The notes: a model not told the origin generated them from the sequence alone. A DNA stretch of 64,000 bases from Solen grandis (GCA_021229015.1 CM037777.1:60542085-60606084), one strand, 5' to 3'; shown: positions 39,010-52,399, counted from the first letter of the stretch. A program made the numbers and translations.

Positions 39010-39345
39010 TGCCATCTTCTGTCAAGAGAGTTAATATTTATAAGGCCACGTACAGGACACAACAGGCTCAATGCACATATGCATTATAATATCAAGTTGT
39101 CTCAGTCACCTCAATGCTCTTGTGGCACTGAAAACCAAACAACAGAGCACATACTTCAAAGGTGTCCACTTTTTGTGAAAAAAGACAGGAAAAAGCACTC
39201 CATCGTAACAAGAGCTCTTTGGAAATGCAGAGGAGCTCCAAGGGACGACATCCTACATCACTGTGGCTGGAGTGACTGTGTAGAAAGGCGAACGACAAGA
39301 AGAAGATTAACAATTGCTTCCTCCGAAATTAAAACAACAATGTAA
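39010..39345 (+). pseudogene. Non-LTR retrotransposon 3' end (C-terminal Cys/His region)
   Basis: Open frame reading LSRELIFIRPRTGHNRLNAH, then SQSPQCSCGTENQTTEHILQ and RCPLF, ending TAA near 39345. The pattern RTGHNRLN...C.CG...T.EHIL..CP is the common C-terminal tail of Jockey/I-like LINE polyproteins. No reverse transcriptase precedes it here, so this is a 5'-truncated copy. Present only in duplicate A. Confidence 0.8.
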
Positions 39346-41287
39346 TATATATGTATGGCTCCTGATAAGAACAAAAGGTACAAATCACTTGATTATGCTT
39401 AAACCTGTACGTAAAATGTCTGTAAACAATGAGTACAGCTATGTGATAAATATTGTGATAAATAATATTTTGATTTCTAATTGAGCTCTTTTTCATCTCG
39501 AAAATCGAAGAATCTAGAATGAAATCAGTTTTTTTTTCTGCATACACATATCTAATCATTGATTAACCGCGTTAACCTTGAAATTTAATTTTACTTGAAT
39601 AAGTCGTTGATATCGATAAATAGCAGAGGAGCGAATGAAGAAGAGGAGAAGTAAAAAAGAGAGACAAACGATTTGTGCATAATTAACACATTTTAAAATT
39701 TACAACAAAACATACTAATAAAAAAATAAACAAAGAGTAAACAGTGGCAGCTATTTCAAATAACTAGTTTAAGTTTTTTTCTCAATCAGGTTTTAGTTGC
39801 AAAATTTCCTTCGTACACTTATTGTTTGTGTTAGTCATGTTTAATAATATTCATTAGGGATGATGTGAATTATTATTCATGTTTTTTTTTACGTCAGGGG
39901 CATTTAATGATTCAGTTGGTAATAAGAAGAAGTACTTAAACATAACAAAAAAAAACATATTGGTAATTTAGTTAATGTTATTTTGATTACTTTTTCAGTT
40001 ATAGTTAATGATCTAATCATACGATAAATAAAACAGACAGTTTATATATAAGTAAAAGTGTTTAGTAAGGTTTATGATTTAACAACACGCTATATCAAAC
40101 AACTAAGGCTAGGTGAATCTTACTCACGGCGAATCCAATCGAATACCAAAAGGTGAATAATGATAAATTAGACTGTAACAGGGTAGCATCCTACCGCTGT
40201 TACTTTACGCTATCTCTCTTTGTTTCTCTTCTTTTACTCTTCTCTTTCGGACTGGGGAATTAGCGAAGACTGTAGACAGCTTAATAGTATCTTCTTAATT
40301 TTACTAAATTAAAATTAATATTAGAAACATACATTAATCTTATTTCAGTCTTTCTTCCGATGTTTCACACGCTGTTCCGTATGTCCAACTGACTCTCTCA
40401 AACGCAACCCAAAACATGCTCAAAGTGACACGGATAACTGAGCAGATAATTAGTACATAAACGGCTGGTTCTTAAAATAACGTGTCACAAATACAATCAA
40501 ATAGATATAAGAAAAAATTGGAAAATTATACAAATAACATCAAGCTATGTAATAACGTCGTTAGAATGTTTCGTAACAAATAGTCTAAAACAAGTTTTAA
40601 ATGAAGAAATTATGTATCAAACTACAACACATTATTATTGATATATGTAAGTTATTCAATATTAAACGTGTTATAATTTCCTTGTAACAAAACGATTCGA
40701 ATATCATGAATTTTAAACAATTTCTATTATGAATAAACAGATATAATACATAGTAGCAAGATATCTATTCAGATTCAGGACTTCTCAACAGTAACTATTT
40801 TATATTTGGAATATATGAAAAATATAAAGGCAATAGATATTTATACAATATTATTTTTAGAAGTTAAAAGACATATTTTCCTATGTAAAACGAAACAAAT
40901 TTACCAAACTGTCAATCAATGATGAATAGCTAAAAATTTGCTTGGGAAATTTATAAATCTGCAAAAATTAGCAATGCAGAAAGAGAAAAGTGGTCAGTTG
41001 TAAGACTGTTGTTTCAAACACCTTAATTGATATTTAATCCAAAACAAAACAAAAGAAAATGAAATCTTAATCATGACAACTTATTCATAGAAAATATATA
41101 TTTGGTGAATATGTTTCTCCCCTTCCTCTTTTTTTTCTGTTTGTTATTACATACATTGTATATATTTTATGTCAAATTATGTACGGTGTGGAGTGGGATG
41201 GCCTCGATCCACACGCACCTATAGACGCTGAAATTAAATGGGATGACCCTGATTATATGGACCTGAAATTCCATTCAGAAATTTCGA

Positions 41288-41596
41288 CCGTCTCCGGTGG
41301 CCAAGTGGTAAGAGCGTCCGCCTTGGTTGCGGGGGATCGTGTGTTCGATCCCAGGCCGCGACAAACCAAAGTCGTAAACATTTGTACTGGTATAGCTCCA
41401 TTGCTTGGTGCTCATTATGAAATGTTAGTTCTACGACTGATTGGCCCGGTGTCAGGATAATGTGACTGGGTGTGGTATCTTGTCACATGTCCTACGACAT
41501 GACATTGCAGTGTGGCGGCACTATATATGTCTCAAGTAGGCATAGTATTCCAAATGATTGAACTACTGTCGGCGGAATGTTAAACCCAACAACAAA
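41288..41596 (+). mobile_element. SINE-B copy, full-length reference copy
   Basis: Complete element: head CTCCGGTGGCCAAGTGGTAA (box A), GTGTTCGATCCC (box B), body GTGTCAGGATAATGTGACTG, CAGTGTGGCGGCACTATATA, tail CTGTCGGCGGAATGTTAAAC. Flanked by 12-bp target-site duplications CAGAAATTTCGA (41276-41287) and CAGAAATCTCGA (41597-41608), 11/12 identical. In duplicate A only. Confidence 0.93.
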
Positions 41597-42424
41597 CAGA
41601 AATCTCGAATATTAATTTTATCAATAATTTATACATTACAATGTTATGTTATTACGTAAGGGAAATTATAAAAATAAGTTTAACTATGTTGTCCCAATAT
41701 ATTCTTTAGAAAGATTTCAATACAAAGGTACATTCAGTAATTATTAAATGATAAGTAAACACTGATATCTGATTGTGATTGATAATTTAAACTAGTAGAT
41801 TTAAATATATTACGCGTGCTTTACACAAAAAAAGTATTTTTCTTTAGTAATATTTGATATCATAATAAAGAACAGCTTGCCCTCTTAAAGTTAACGATAA
41901 AAACACATACTCTTTTGTATTCTGTCACACTATCATGCCATCAATTTGTTGATAAGATTTCTAAATTATTGTATAAAAACATTCTGCCATTTATATGTCA
42001 GCACCATTTAATAATACTACACATACCTGTTACTGCTCGTAAATGTATAATTTGATAATATAATAATATTGGACATTTTCTTCTGTGCTGCACTTTTATC
42101 ATATTTCACTAAAGGGACTGCTTTGCATTGATTATGCGTCATGATATGTTTGCAATAGTAAGATATATAAAACATATGTACATGTGTATGTAATCAAGAG
42201 GAATCCCACATAGATGAAAAATGGAACGTCCAGCTGGTCAATCAATGGCAGACGTGCAACTGAAAGACTAGACAGTACATTTGGGGCCAATTAAGAATAG
42301 TTGTCATGTGATCCACTGCTTATCTACCATCTGTTTGCAAGAAGGGCCATTCATTAATAATTATACTTCGGCGTTTTATTAAGATGCCATTTTGTTTTCA
42401 TTGAGCATTAAAACAGAGGCAACC

Positions 42425-42598
42425 AAGGAAATAATTTGAAACTATCATGCCTGCTTGTGACTCATTTATTTTATTATTGACTTCTGACCAAGTATATAAA
42501 CGCTTGTTATTTTTGCCAGAAAATATTTTATACGTTGTATTGGTGAGTGATATTCCTCTATAATTATTTGTATCAGAGGCAGGTCTAGATTTGAACAC
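42425..42598 (-). pseudogene. Reverse transcriptase fragment of a non-LTR retrotransposon
   Basis: Minus-strand frame with DTNNYRGISLTNTTYKIF then NKRLYTWSEVNNKINESQAG, which is RT motif 1-2 of Jockey/I-like LINEs (NYRGISL...KI...R......I...QAG). About 58 codons only, with no continuation on either side. Lies at the right edge of duplicate A. Confidence 0.8.
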
Positions 42599-42689
42599 GG
42601 GACATATAACCCCTCAACAGAAGGAATGTTCCTTTCAAAAATTCTATTGAACAGAGCTGAAAATCATGGCGTGATTTCACACATTGTAT

Positions 42690-42727
42690 ATTTAAACACT
42701 GAAATACTGCCGGCAGAACGTTAAGAA
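42690..42727 (+). mobile_element. SINE-B tail fragment at the A/B boundary
   Basis: ACTGAAATACTGCCGGCAG then AACGTTAAG matches the last bases of the family. Together with the SINE-B at the left edge of duplicate A it brackets duplication A. Confidence 0.5.
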
Positions 42728-44217
42728 CATTTTAGCGGGTAACGGCTGATTTTGATTTTTTTTTGTTGTTGTTGTTATTGTGTTCTGAATTTCTCATCTA
42801 TTTTAAGTTGAATGGTAGAAAGCCCAAATTTTAAGATTCATGTAATAAGAATATCATAAAAAAAAGTGTATTTGCAATATTTTGAAGGTACACAAAGTCA
42901 CATTTTAGTGTTTTTATGCAAATTTGGCTAAAATTTCAATAAATAAGCAGTTTTAGTTAAAAAACAAATCTGGTGAGGTACGTATTTTTTACATTTTCAA
43001 AAGGCGTTTATATCAGAAAATTGACTATGAAAAAATAAAGAAAACCTTTTCGTTGAATTTTCTTTTTTTATTTGGAAAAATATATATACAAATTCACAGT
43101 TTTGGATAGCTTTTGTATATATTTTGGTCCGGGCACAAATGAGATTTTATGCCCGTTTTGTATTTTCAATGCATATTTGACAGTATTTTTATCTGTAACT
43201 TATAGAATACAGTATAAGTTACAAATGGTGATAAAAATATTTTAAAAATATCATTTTAATATGCTGTTACAGTATTTAGAAACGAAATATTTCTTTTTTT
43301 TATGTCATGTTTTTTCAACCAATTTTAGCAAATAGTGATGCTCTACCATAAGCTTGATCTCTAAAACAAGCATGGTGACCCTCTATTTTTCTTTCATATA
43401 TCTTTTAATTAAAGTCTAAAGTACTTATATGCAATTCTTTAGAAAAATCTGTCCGTTGGAAGAAAAAAAACACGCTCAAACGCCTTTAAACAAACAAACA
43501 AACAAATGAAATATACAGATGTGAATATATTGTCTGAATGAGATCATATATATTGCTGAAATTGTCGGATTCTAGATTTATAGGGACAGTCAATGGATAT
43601 ATTGTATATTTTGTATGTTGTGTAAGCAGCTATGCTTCCAAAATGTACTCGCTTTTAAAATAGAATTATACCTAGTCATAAATATGGATGATATACGAGT
43701 CTGTGGGTTAAACGTCTTGACGTTGGTGTTCAGTTTCTTCGATTTTAATACCAAAATCTCCCATTGGGAACAATTTATGGGAACATTAAATGTCAAACTG
43801 AACATTACATAAAATAAAATTGCTCTTTAATGTCAAACGCTCTGCATGCGGTACTAATATAATTGGCATACTTATATTAACCCAATAGTTTATATTATCC
43901 ACTATGAAAATTCACGTGTATTAATACAATAACTATACTATCTTAGGCGGAAACCGGTGGAATATTGTCTCTTGATAGTATCTTTGCCAGTAATGAATAA
44001 CAAAAATAATAATACAAATATAATTATACGCTCCTCTGGACAAATCACAATAACATAATATTTATTTAGCCGTTTCATAGAGTGTCGGTTTGATTTAGTT
44101 ATTGTTCAGGTACATATACATATAAAATATTGCTATAAGTCATAAATATCATAAATATTGGCAGTACTAAACTTATATCCATAACATAATAGATACTCGT
44201 AGATGTTGATGAAATTA

Positions 44218-44270
<53 letters not shown>
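44218..44270. repeat. (AT)n microsatellite
   Basis: About 26 AT units, self-complementary, inside duplicate B. Duplicate A has only TTTATACATTTATATAAC at the matching place (about 32118). Confidence 0.95.
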
Positions 44271-44272
<2 letters not shown>

Positions 44273-45480
44273 CTGAAGGAAGAAAAAATCCGTTTTTCTC
44301 TTTTCCTGATGCGTCGTGGGATTATCTATAAAGTATGTTTAAGAAGTAAAAGCTGAACTCATATTTATTGAAGTTACTTCAGACAATTTTCATGACGTGA
44401 ATACTTTCTTCACCTCTTAACCTCTGCAGGCTAAACAAAAGGCAAAATGCTTGAAAATGAAGACATTGTAAGGCGATGAAGCATCGTCTGTTAGACTTCA
44501 CTAATCTGCAAAAGTAACCAGGAAGAAATGTTGATTGACAGAGCCAGTTGAAACTTGCAGTCGAAAGAGATAAAATATCTTAAAATATTTAAATGTTCGG
44601 CAAGTATATCAAATACGTCTAGCTCGCGATGACTCAATTCTTACAGTATTACATTATTTTTTACGAGGCTGAGCCAAAGTAATATCACACTGTCAATAAG
44701 TTATGGTATTTCCGAAAACAACAAGATCAAAATCATATAGTAAATGCTAGAAAAGGTCATCACCGTTTATAAAAAGATTGATAAATCCTGGCTGGCTATC
44801 AACGAGAATACGACAAGCGTGTATCTCTAAATACGACCAACTGGTCATATCAAACTTATTTTATATTTAGACTTATAATTCTTTACTTGCGTATCTGACA
44901 CTTTGTTTTATAAGAAGAAAGTAATTTGACAATTATTTAACAAGAGTTTTGGTATTTCTATAGTTTTTTTGAAGTAGGAATTAAGATCAAAGAAATCACT
45001 AGAAGATACATTTTGTTTCACGCATACTTTTTAAAAATAACTCGTCTGTTACATACATATAATCAAAGCGACAGTGTCTATATATATAGTAAAATCAAAT
45101 TAAACTAAGCCAAAGGCTAAAATATAAATCAATACATCATTACGGAAAAAAATTAATAAACCAGGTACTGTTGTAGCCAGAATAACATTCTTAGCGTTGC
45201 CAAGAAACCGTCAAAGACAACAGTGCCTCGTGGGAATTCAAATGCTATTAATTTGGATGATATTTAGATAACCATGACATCAAATGTCTCAAATGCGATA
45301 AACATATCAAAAAATTTAAAAATTAATAAAACAACAACAATTTAAAGACATAGTTCTACCCTGAAAAGTCGAAATTATTTTTATAGTGTATCATACATTC
45401 AATCTCTTCATTAGATCCATATCATGATATATTATCATTGTTATTAAATAAGAAACGATATAACGATGTTTATATGAACA

Positions 45481-45712
45481 AGTTTAAACTTTATTTATTT
45501 TACATCGATTACGAGTAATACCATAGTATAGAACTGATGGCGGCGTATGTGGTCATTTATGTGGGAGGAAGCCGGAGAGCCGTGGAAAACCCTCGTGTCT
45601 GGACAGGCGACCACTGTACCCTCTCACGTACGTGACCAAGAATCGAACCTGGGACGCATTGGTGAGAAGCGAGGCGCGTTACCACTACGCTATCCAGGCA
45701 TCCAAACTTATT
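45481..45712 (-). mobile_element. SINE-C copy within duplicate B
   Basis: Better preserved copy. Minus strand head CCTGGATAGCGTAGTGGTAA, box B AGGTTCGATTCTTGG, then the body shared with 27105-27345. No counterpart at the matching place in duplicate A (around 33775), so it probably inserted after duplication or was lost from A. Confidence 0.7.
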
Positions 45713-47134
45713 TGCGGAACTTATAACAATTGTGTGTCTTTGTGTAACAGATGTAAACGTCATGACATCTCAATTAGTCTTGGAATTTCACCTTTAAGTC
45801 CAGCGACAAAAATGGTACAATTTCCATTTTTTGTTATGTCGCAACCAGTAATTAAACACATGACCTCACATTTTGTTGATGACGAACGGACCGGAGTGAA
45901 TAATAAATCACACTTATATTCATTTTTGACATATCTAAGGAACTGACGTTTTACCTCTGACGTTAGTTTTTGCATCTTCAATGATTAATATGGCAATGCA
46001 TCACATTTGAAAAAAAATCCAGTATAGAGTATACTTATCAGTTAAATTTAAACGTATTCGTCGGATTCTTTTTCTTCCTGTTGCTTGCAATGACCAACTC
46101 TACACTTACGGGATAAAACGATTAGATGAAATATGGCAAACATAAACCCACCAATATATGAATAACCTTCAGTGCAACTTTATGATAATGAAACTTATAT
46201 ACATTATCTGAAGTTCAGTATACTTTTCCCGTATTGTTTAAATAAATTATAGCTTTTTCTTTGCATGCTTCATCACTATATTTTCCGCGAGAAAACGTAA
46301 TCTACATACAAGTAAAATACTTTTGATTGCAACTTGTATACAGCATATAAAGTATAAAATGAGACACCATCGTAATAATGGAATTTCTGTGTTGTGTTCG
46401 CGTGGTCCCAGGATGTGGAAGGAAACCGGTGTAAGCGTAGAAAAAAAAACATGGGTCCGCAAGTTTGATCCGATGCCATTTTACATACACTCGTAACTAC
46501 TCTGCCATATCCGGCGGTGCTCGGATACAATGCTCTTAGGTGAGTGTATGAATACTCTTGTGAGTTAGTTGGCTAACAATTGCATAAAACAAATTTTTCA
46601 ACCTATTTATTCCCATTTTGAAAGTGTATGCAATGAAAGTGTTCGGATAATAATTCTTTTAAAAACGTTTAGCCCTTTGATCAAATCCGTAAACCGGATT
46701 ATTAACGCCTACCTCTTTCGAATACTCTCTATCTTAAATGATATTAACCGGAAATAAAAGGTCTTATTAGACTACGGCAAACGTCCTATATTATTTTCTG
46801 CATTTTCAGATTCTGCGAAAAACAATTCTCCCAAACCAGCTATATAACTGGTGAGCTTCGAAGAAATGGTTTCTTGTTGTCCGACGAAATACAATTAGGC
46901 CACTGACAAGTCTGGTTGTGAATTGGAAGTTGTATGCGCCTTTTTATCACTACATTTGTATTATAGTGGGATACGGACTTAATGTGGTATTTTGTGACTG
47001 TATATGTGTGATCTATTGTTTAGAAGATGTCAAAGAAATAAAACGTACATTTACTTGTCCGTTTATTTGCCTGTTTCACCGATAGTATTTCAGTAATTTA
47101 GGGACATTAGCTAAAGTGCTATATAGAAAGGTAG

Positions 47135-47300
47135 GAAGCATGATAACAAACCCAGTCACAATATCCTGACATAGGGGCCATACATGCATGGAACTACCAC
47201 TTATATTCTGAGCACCAAGCACACAGAATATTTACAAGCACTATTTTTCGACGACCGTATGACACATCCGTGATTCAAACCCACGTCACTATAAGCTATC
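47135..47300 (-). mobile_element. SINE-B-related copy in duplicate B
   Basis: Counterpart of 37326-37500: ATATCCTGACATAGGGGCCA, GAACTACCACTTATATTCTG, and a head remnant with box B GTGATTCAAACCC. Confidence 0.6.
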
Positions 47301-49250
47301 ATCGGTACGGTTCATATACGTTCATTCCTGAAAAGAAACTCTATTGGTTCTTGATATCCTTTGATACACACCAACAGAAGAAACTTTGGTCCGAAATCAG
47401 GAGTCCATATCTCCAGAACCTAGACCGTTCTGACAGTTAAAAATAGACACTGGTGTAACTTATCGAGAGGATAGAAAATGATTAGTTAAGCTGCATCAAA
47501 TTCACAATTGTTTCAGCGCTTCAAGACTAGACTGTTTTGCATCCTTTTGCAACACATAAATTTCCTTGGGAGACTGTTTAAGGGCAATACTGTCAAGTTT
47601 GATTGAAATAAAACACAAGAACCTGAATAGTTTAGCACACAGGTGTTCGACGCCAAAACACTTAACCTCCTTCCCAAAAACACACGCTATAATCTTACAT
47701 CACTACTCTCTCTCTATCTCTCTCACTCTCCTCCACCATATTATATACCAAAAGAAAGAGCGTGGGTGTGGCATTGTCTGTACAGTTTAAGTTCAACCAT
47801 AATTTATTTACATTTTGCTTTCTTTGAGTATGAAAGAGTATTGCAATTAAGTTATGAATTGTCTTGCAAGTAGGTGATAACGCTCAGTATTAGTAGCACA
47901 TTCATGAAACTGCACGATGCATGCATATGAGTGGGACAGGTAACCTTTTACGCGAGGATAACTTTTTTCCTTGTATTTTTAGCGAAACATCTTGAGAAGT
48001 GTCTAAATAGAAATCAGATTATGGTGCAGGTGGACATGCAGATAATGTAACACGGTAATTTACATTCATAATTATTTAGAGAATAGAAAACACTGACAGT
48101 TAAATACACTTGCTAAAATATGTGAATGGTTCAAGATTTATAAACTTACAGAGTCATTACTGTAACAGTATCTCCTTTATGCCATTAAGATTTGTTCCAC
48201 TGAAATGAATGAAATTAATTAATATAAAATTATGAGGTAAAAAAAGAAAAAAAAAAAAAAAAAATTAACTGCTCATTTCTAAACATTGTTTGAATAACTG
48301 GTTAGCATTGACATTTTTACTTCTATAAGAAGCTGATTAGATAGATGATAGAGGAAGTGAAGGAAGTAACTGCTATTTCAAATAACTTGTTTCATGTATT
48401 CCGGTTTTTTTTTTTTTTTTTTTCAATTAGTCATAAGTTGCAGAGTTGCCTATGTACATTTTGTGTGTTAAGACCTGTTAATCTGTTTGATATTATTCAT
48501 TAGAGTTGGATATTATTAACCAAGGTGTTGTAAGTCAGGGGCATTAACTGATTCAGATGTTCATATGAAGAAGTATTTTATAATTAACAAAAAATACATA
48601 CTGATGATGTAGTTAATGTGATTTTGATTGCTTTTTCAGTTGGGGTTAATAACCTTATCATACGATAAGAGAAACAGGCTGTTGTGTAGGAACTATTTAT
48701 TGATATAACATATGTTTTTTATAAGTGGAAATGTATAGAATTTTTTTTGGTTTCACACAACGTTATATAAAACAACTAAGGCTGGGGCCTTATCGTAAAT
48801 CGTATTTACGGCGAATCGAATTGAATATCAAAAGGGGATTAAATAATTGGACCTCACGAGTACCATGTATACCATAACCAAAGAGTTACAAAAAATATGC
48901 AAATGGCATTGACTTGTTGCATGAAAGTATGCGCCATTACATACTTAAATGAACGATAATATTCCGTTTTATTTAAAATATGAAAAACATTTTCTATTTT
49001 AGATAAAATAGAATATATTACATATCAGCAAAATCAGACACAACGATTACCATTAATTTGTACATTAGAATGTTAAATTATTGTTTAAGGTAATTTTTTT
49101 TTTTAATTTTCACCCAAATATTCTTAAAAATATACGTATAGATAGAATTCAATACAAAAATACAAATATTTATTTGTTGTTGATAGTGTACACTTGTAAG
49201 ATTTAGATATTGAACGCGTGCTTCACACACAAAAATTGTGTACTTTTTTG

Positions 49251-49987
49251 TAGGGATGCTAATCGCAAGAATTTTCGTATCGCGCTATATCGCGATATTC
49301 TCCCAACATATCGCGACACGTTTCATGGTATTTTATGGCTTGTAATTGTTTTATATTTATCATAACTGAATAAAGGAAAATTCACTATTTTCTTCCAAGA
49401 AATGAATGCATGTCGTGATTGCAATTGCGAAGCTGGCTGGTGCCGGGGAATGTGACTCGTTAGATATGTTTTGTCGTCGATACATTTCGCATATAATTGG
49501 TTTTAGTACAAATTGCAACATTTTCCTCAACGTTGTCAGTTTTCATGGTCGTCTGGATGCCAAGATGTCACCATACGACCGATTATGCTTTGGTATTTTA
49601 ACAACAGCTAACCCTTCCATACTGTTTTATAAATAACCCGGATTGTACAATCTAAAATGCACAACGTCAGACCCGTTGAACGATTGTGATCACCAATGCA
49701 TATTATGAAATTATTCTTTAAATCCGTCAATGTGTAAGCACCTAAAACAGAACACCGGAATCTTACCTAATCTCAGTCCAGTTTACGTTGATGAAGCATT
49801 AAGCATAGCTTTCAACTTAATGAGTGTTTGAATTTGGAAAGTTATAATAATTGACAAGAAGAGAGAATGAATGCAGGTACATATGAAAAAGTGAAAATAT
49901 CGGTACGGCCCCAACAACGTACCGATACGAATCGTGCTTGGCCAGAATCGCGATATACCGATAAATCGGTAATACCGCGCATCCCTA
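49251..49987. mobile_element. Non-autonomous hAT-like element (737 bp)
   Basis: Ends in TAGGGATGC and GCATCCCTA with further inverted similarity inside (CGATATATCGCGAT-type runs near both ends). Flanked by CTTTTTTG (49243-49250) and CATTTTAG (49988-49995), 6/8 alike, the 8-bp duplication size of hAT elements. Duplicate A carries an empty site around 41845. A 76-codon frame inside has no hAT transposase motif. Confidence 0.75.
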
Positions 49988-50933
49988 CATTTTAGGTATT
50001 TTTTTGATATCACAATCTGAAACGACTTGCCCATTAAAGATAAAAAAAAAAATCCTCATCCTGTTTTCATTTTGTCACATTATCATACCGTCTTTAGTTG
50101 ATAAGATTTTTAAATCATTGTTTTAAAAATATTACCGCTTCGCTCATATGTCAACACCATTTAAAACATGACACGTACCTATTACTTTTAAGCTCTATTA
50201 AATGCATAAATCATTAAATATCTGTAGATCTGTTTTAGCATTTGACATATTCTTCTGCGCTGCACTTTTATTATATTTCACTATAGAGACTACTTTGCAT
50301 TGATTATGCGTCATGATATGTTTGCAATGGCAAAATTTATAAAACCTACGTAATCAAGAAGAAGCCCAGCAGATTAACAAAGGAACGACCAGCTTGTCAA
50401 TCAATGGCAGATGTGCATCTGAAAAACTAGACAGTACAGCTGAGGTAAATTAAGAATAGTTACCATATAATCCAGTTCTTATCATGCCACAGCGTGTACC
50501 ATCTGTCTGCAAAAAGGGTTATTCATTGATATACTTTGGCGTTTTATTTACATACCAAAGCTTTTTATTGAACATTAAAAACTGACGCAACGAGGACTAT
50601 CATGAAGCCAAGCACTTAAAAATATCAGACAGGCAAATACCGACTAATCGTTAATTGTCGGATTAATATTTGCTTCGTACCAACAGATCATGGTCTAATA
50701 TGATCCCATATTACAGCGGGAATTTTTACTAGAAGGCAGACTAATTTCTCTCTCACGCCCGCCCCTTCTCTCTCTTTGACTTGGTATACCTAACATCGCG
50801 ATAAACACATTCCTTTCTTCGGTATGTCTTTTACATTTTTAGGGTAAGGACAAATATCTGGATCTGGGTAAGTGTTTTTTGTGGTATTAATGTATATACT
50901 TCCCCTTTTCTATATTACCACTTTGTATACCAG

Positions 50934-51190
50934 GCAACTAACTTGACTATTTGAGTTTACCGTCGCTTCGACAGTATTTCAGTTATATAGCGACGTCCAG
51001 CTAATTACAAGTGGAGGAAGACCCCGAATGCACGGAGGCATTCGGGTAGAACCACCGACCTACCGCAAGCCAGCTGGAAGGCTTCCTCACATGAAAATCC
51101 GAATGACCCTGCCGTGATTCGAACCCACGCGGTGAGGGGCTGAGTGAGTGTTAATGTCAGCGACTTTACCCTCTCGGCCACGGAGGCCCC
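50934..51190 (-). mobile_element. SINE-A copy, full-length
   Basis: Antisense, CTTGACTATTTGAGTTTACC to CTCGGCCACGGAGGCCCC, with a 9-bp target-site duplication GTATACCAG (50925-50933 and 51191-51199). Lies just right of duplicate B. Confidence 0.92.
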
Positions 51191-52399
51191 GTATACCAGT
51201 CGAGGTTCAACATTGAATACATACACCAGATAATAAATACTAAATACAAAGAATCGTCATATGTTATGGTTCTATATATATTAGTAAATTTTGGAAAATC
51301 GACTGGCAGTCGCCCACCTGCAAAAGTTTAGCGCGTATTGCGTTTATGAAAAGACAGCCTTTATCGGAATTAAAAAAAATATTTGTTCAGAATTTATATT
51401 TATACAAATACATGTTTATATAAAGCAGGTCAAACCCTAGACGGTTTGCTCGGCAAATGATTTACAAAGTCACGGCGTTGACTCAGCAATATGGTTTTAA
51501 ATCAGATAACGGTGTACATATATTTTCATAAGAAAGTGGATTCTGAATATATGATCAATCTTTATAATGGAAACATTTTGTTTTTGTTATTTCAGAAACA
51601 GATAATAAAACGTCAATTATTTCTGCCAAATTGAAATTTAGAGATATCCCTTCAAAATATTATCAAAATAAATAGATCAAATTTGACATGTATACCTACA
51701 ATTTAAAGAATTGCGAGCAGTAAACATATATTAGACACCGTTTCTTAATATTTACTCTGAACAGGTTTCCTCTATCTCCTCCAACACGGATTTCATTTAG
51801 AAACGTAATTCTCACTGCAAAATGATATTTTGAAACAACAGACTGGTTTCATGCCCTTGAATATATTTTTTTTTATTTTCATTGGCATATTTTCAACAAC
51901 ACACTCGAGTTGCAATTTATCCTCATAAATGCTGTCTTAAAATGGGAAAGTATTGGCGCAGGCGTTTTGATTCGACTGAAAATGAAATGTCTTTGAGTTC
52001 ATACATGCCAACTGGAAAGGCCTTGAGGTGGACCAATATTGTACTGAGTTTCAATAGGTATATAATACATCGATATATTTATTGGGTTTATGTCCCAGAG
52101 CCATTAATTTGAAGACTGTGCTTAAGTCAGATTTAGTGCTACCACACGAAAGTATCAGGCTGTAGTGTGTGCTATTATAGCATACCCAGTCAGTTTTTTT
52201 TGTCCCCAAGGACGTTAACGTCTCTTAGACGAAATAGTTGTTACCAAAGAGAAGATAAACAAACTAAAAAATAGTGATGGTTATATCATTTTCTGGCCAA
52301 AACCAATGGAATCAATAAAGCACACAAATTCAACGATATATAAAGAAACACAGGAACTATGTAAATACTAGAAGTCGTTTGTTTAAGATACAAACGAAG

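Larger units (their letters stand above)
31430..42425. repeat. Segmental duplicate A (about 11.0 kb)
   Basis: Collinear with B across its length. Matching anchors include GAACAATTTATGGGAACATT (31684/43767), TGCAGTCGAAAGAGA (about 32491/44556), GTAACAGATGTAAACGTCA-type (about 33797/45747), TCATATCCTGACA-type SINE (37330/47135), ACAACTAAGGCT (about 40099/48772) and TTGCATTGATTATGCGTCATG (42122/50296). No gene recognised in it; its extra length over B comes from inserted elements. Confidence 0.85.
43504..50605. repeat. Segmental duplicate B (about 7.1 kb)
   Basis: Direct-orientation partner of 31430-42425, beginning AATGAAATATACAGATGTGA and ending near ATTAAAAACTGACGCAACG. Identity looks highest at 43620-43850 and falls elsewhere. 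No protein gene recognised in either copy; short frames in it are not conserved in A beyond what duplication explains. Confidence 0.85.

Noticed and set aside
43590..43812. Short frames conserved between duplicates A and B
   Set aside because: Both strands stay partly open in both copies simply because the DNA is similar; starts, ends and lengths differ and no domain is seen.
45632..45981. Frames of 104 and 73 codons in duplicate B
   Set aside because: The first starts in an antisense SINE head. Neither frame stays open in the corresponding part of duplicate A (33780-34000).
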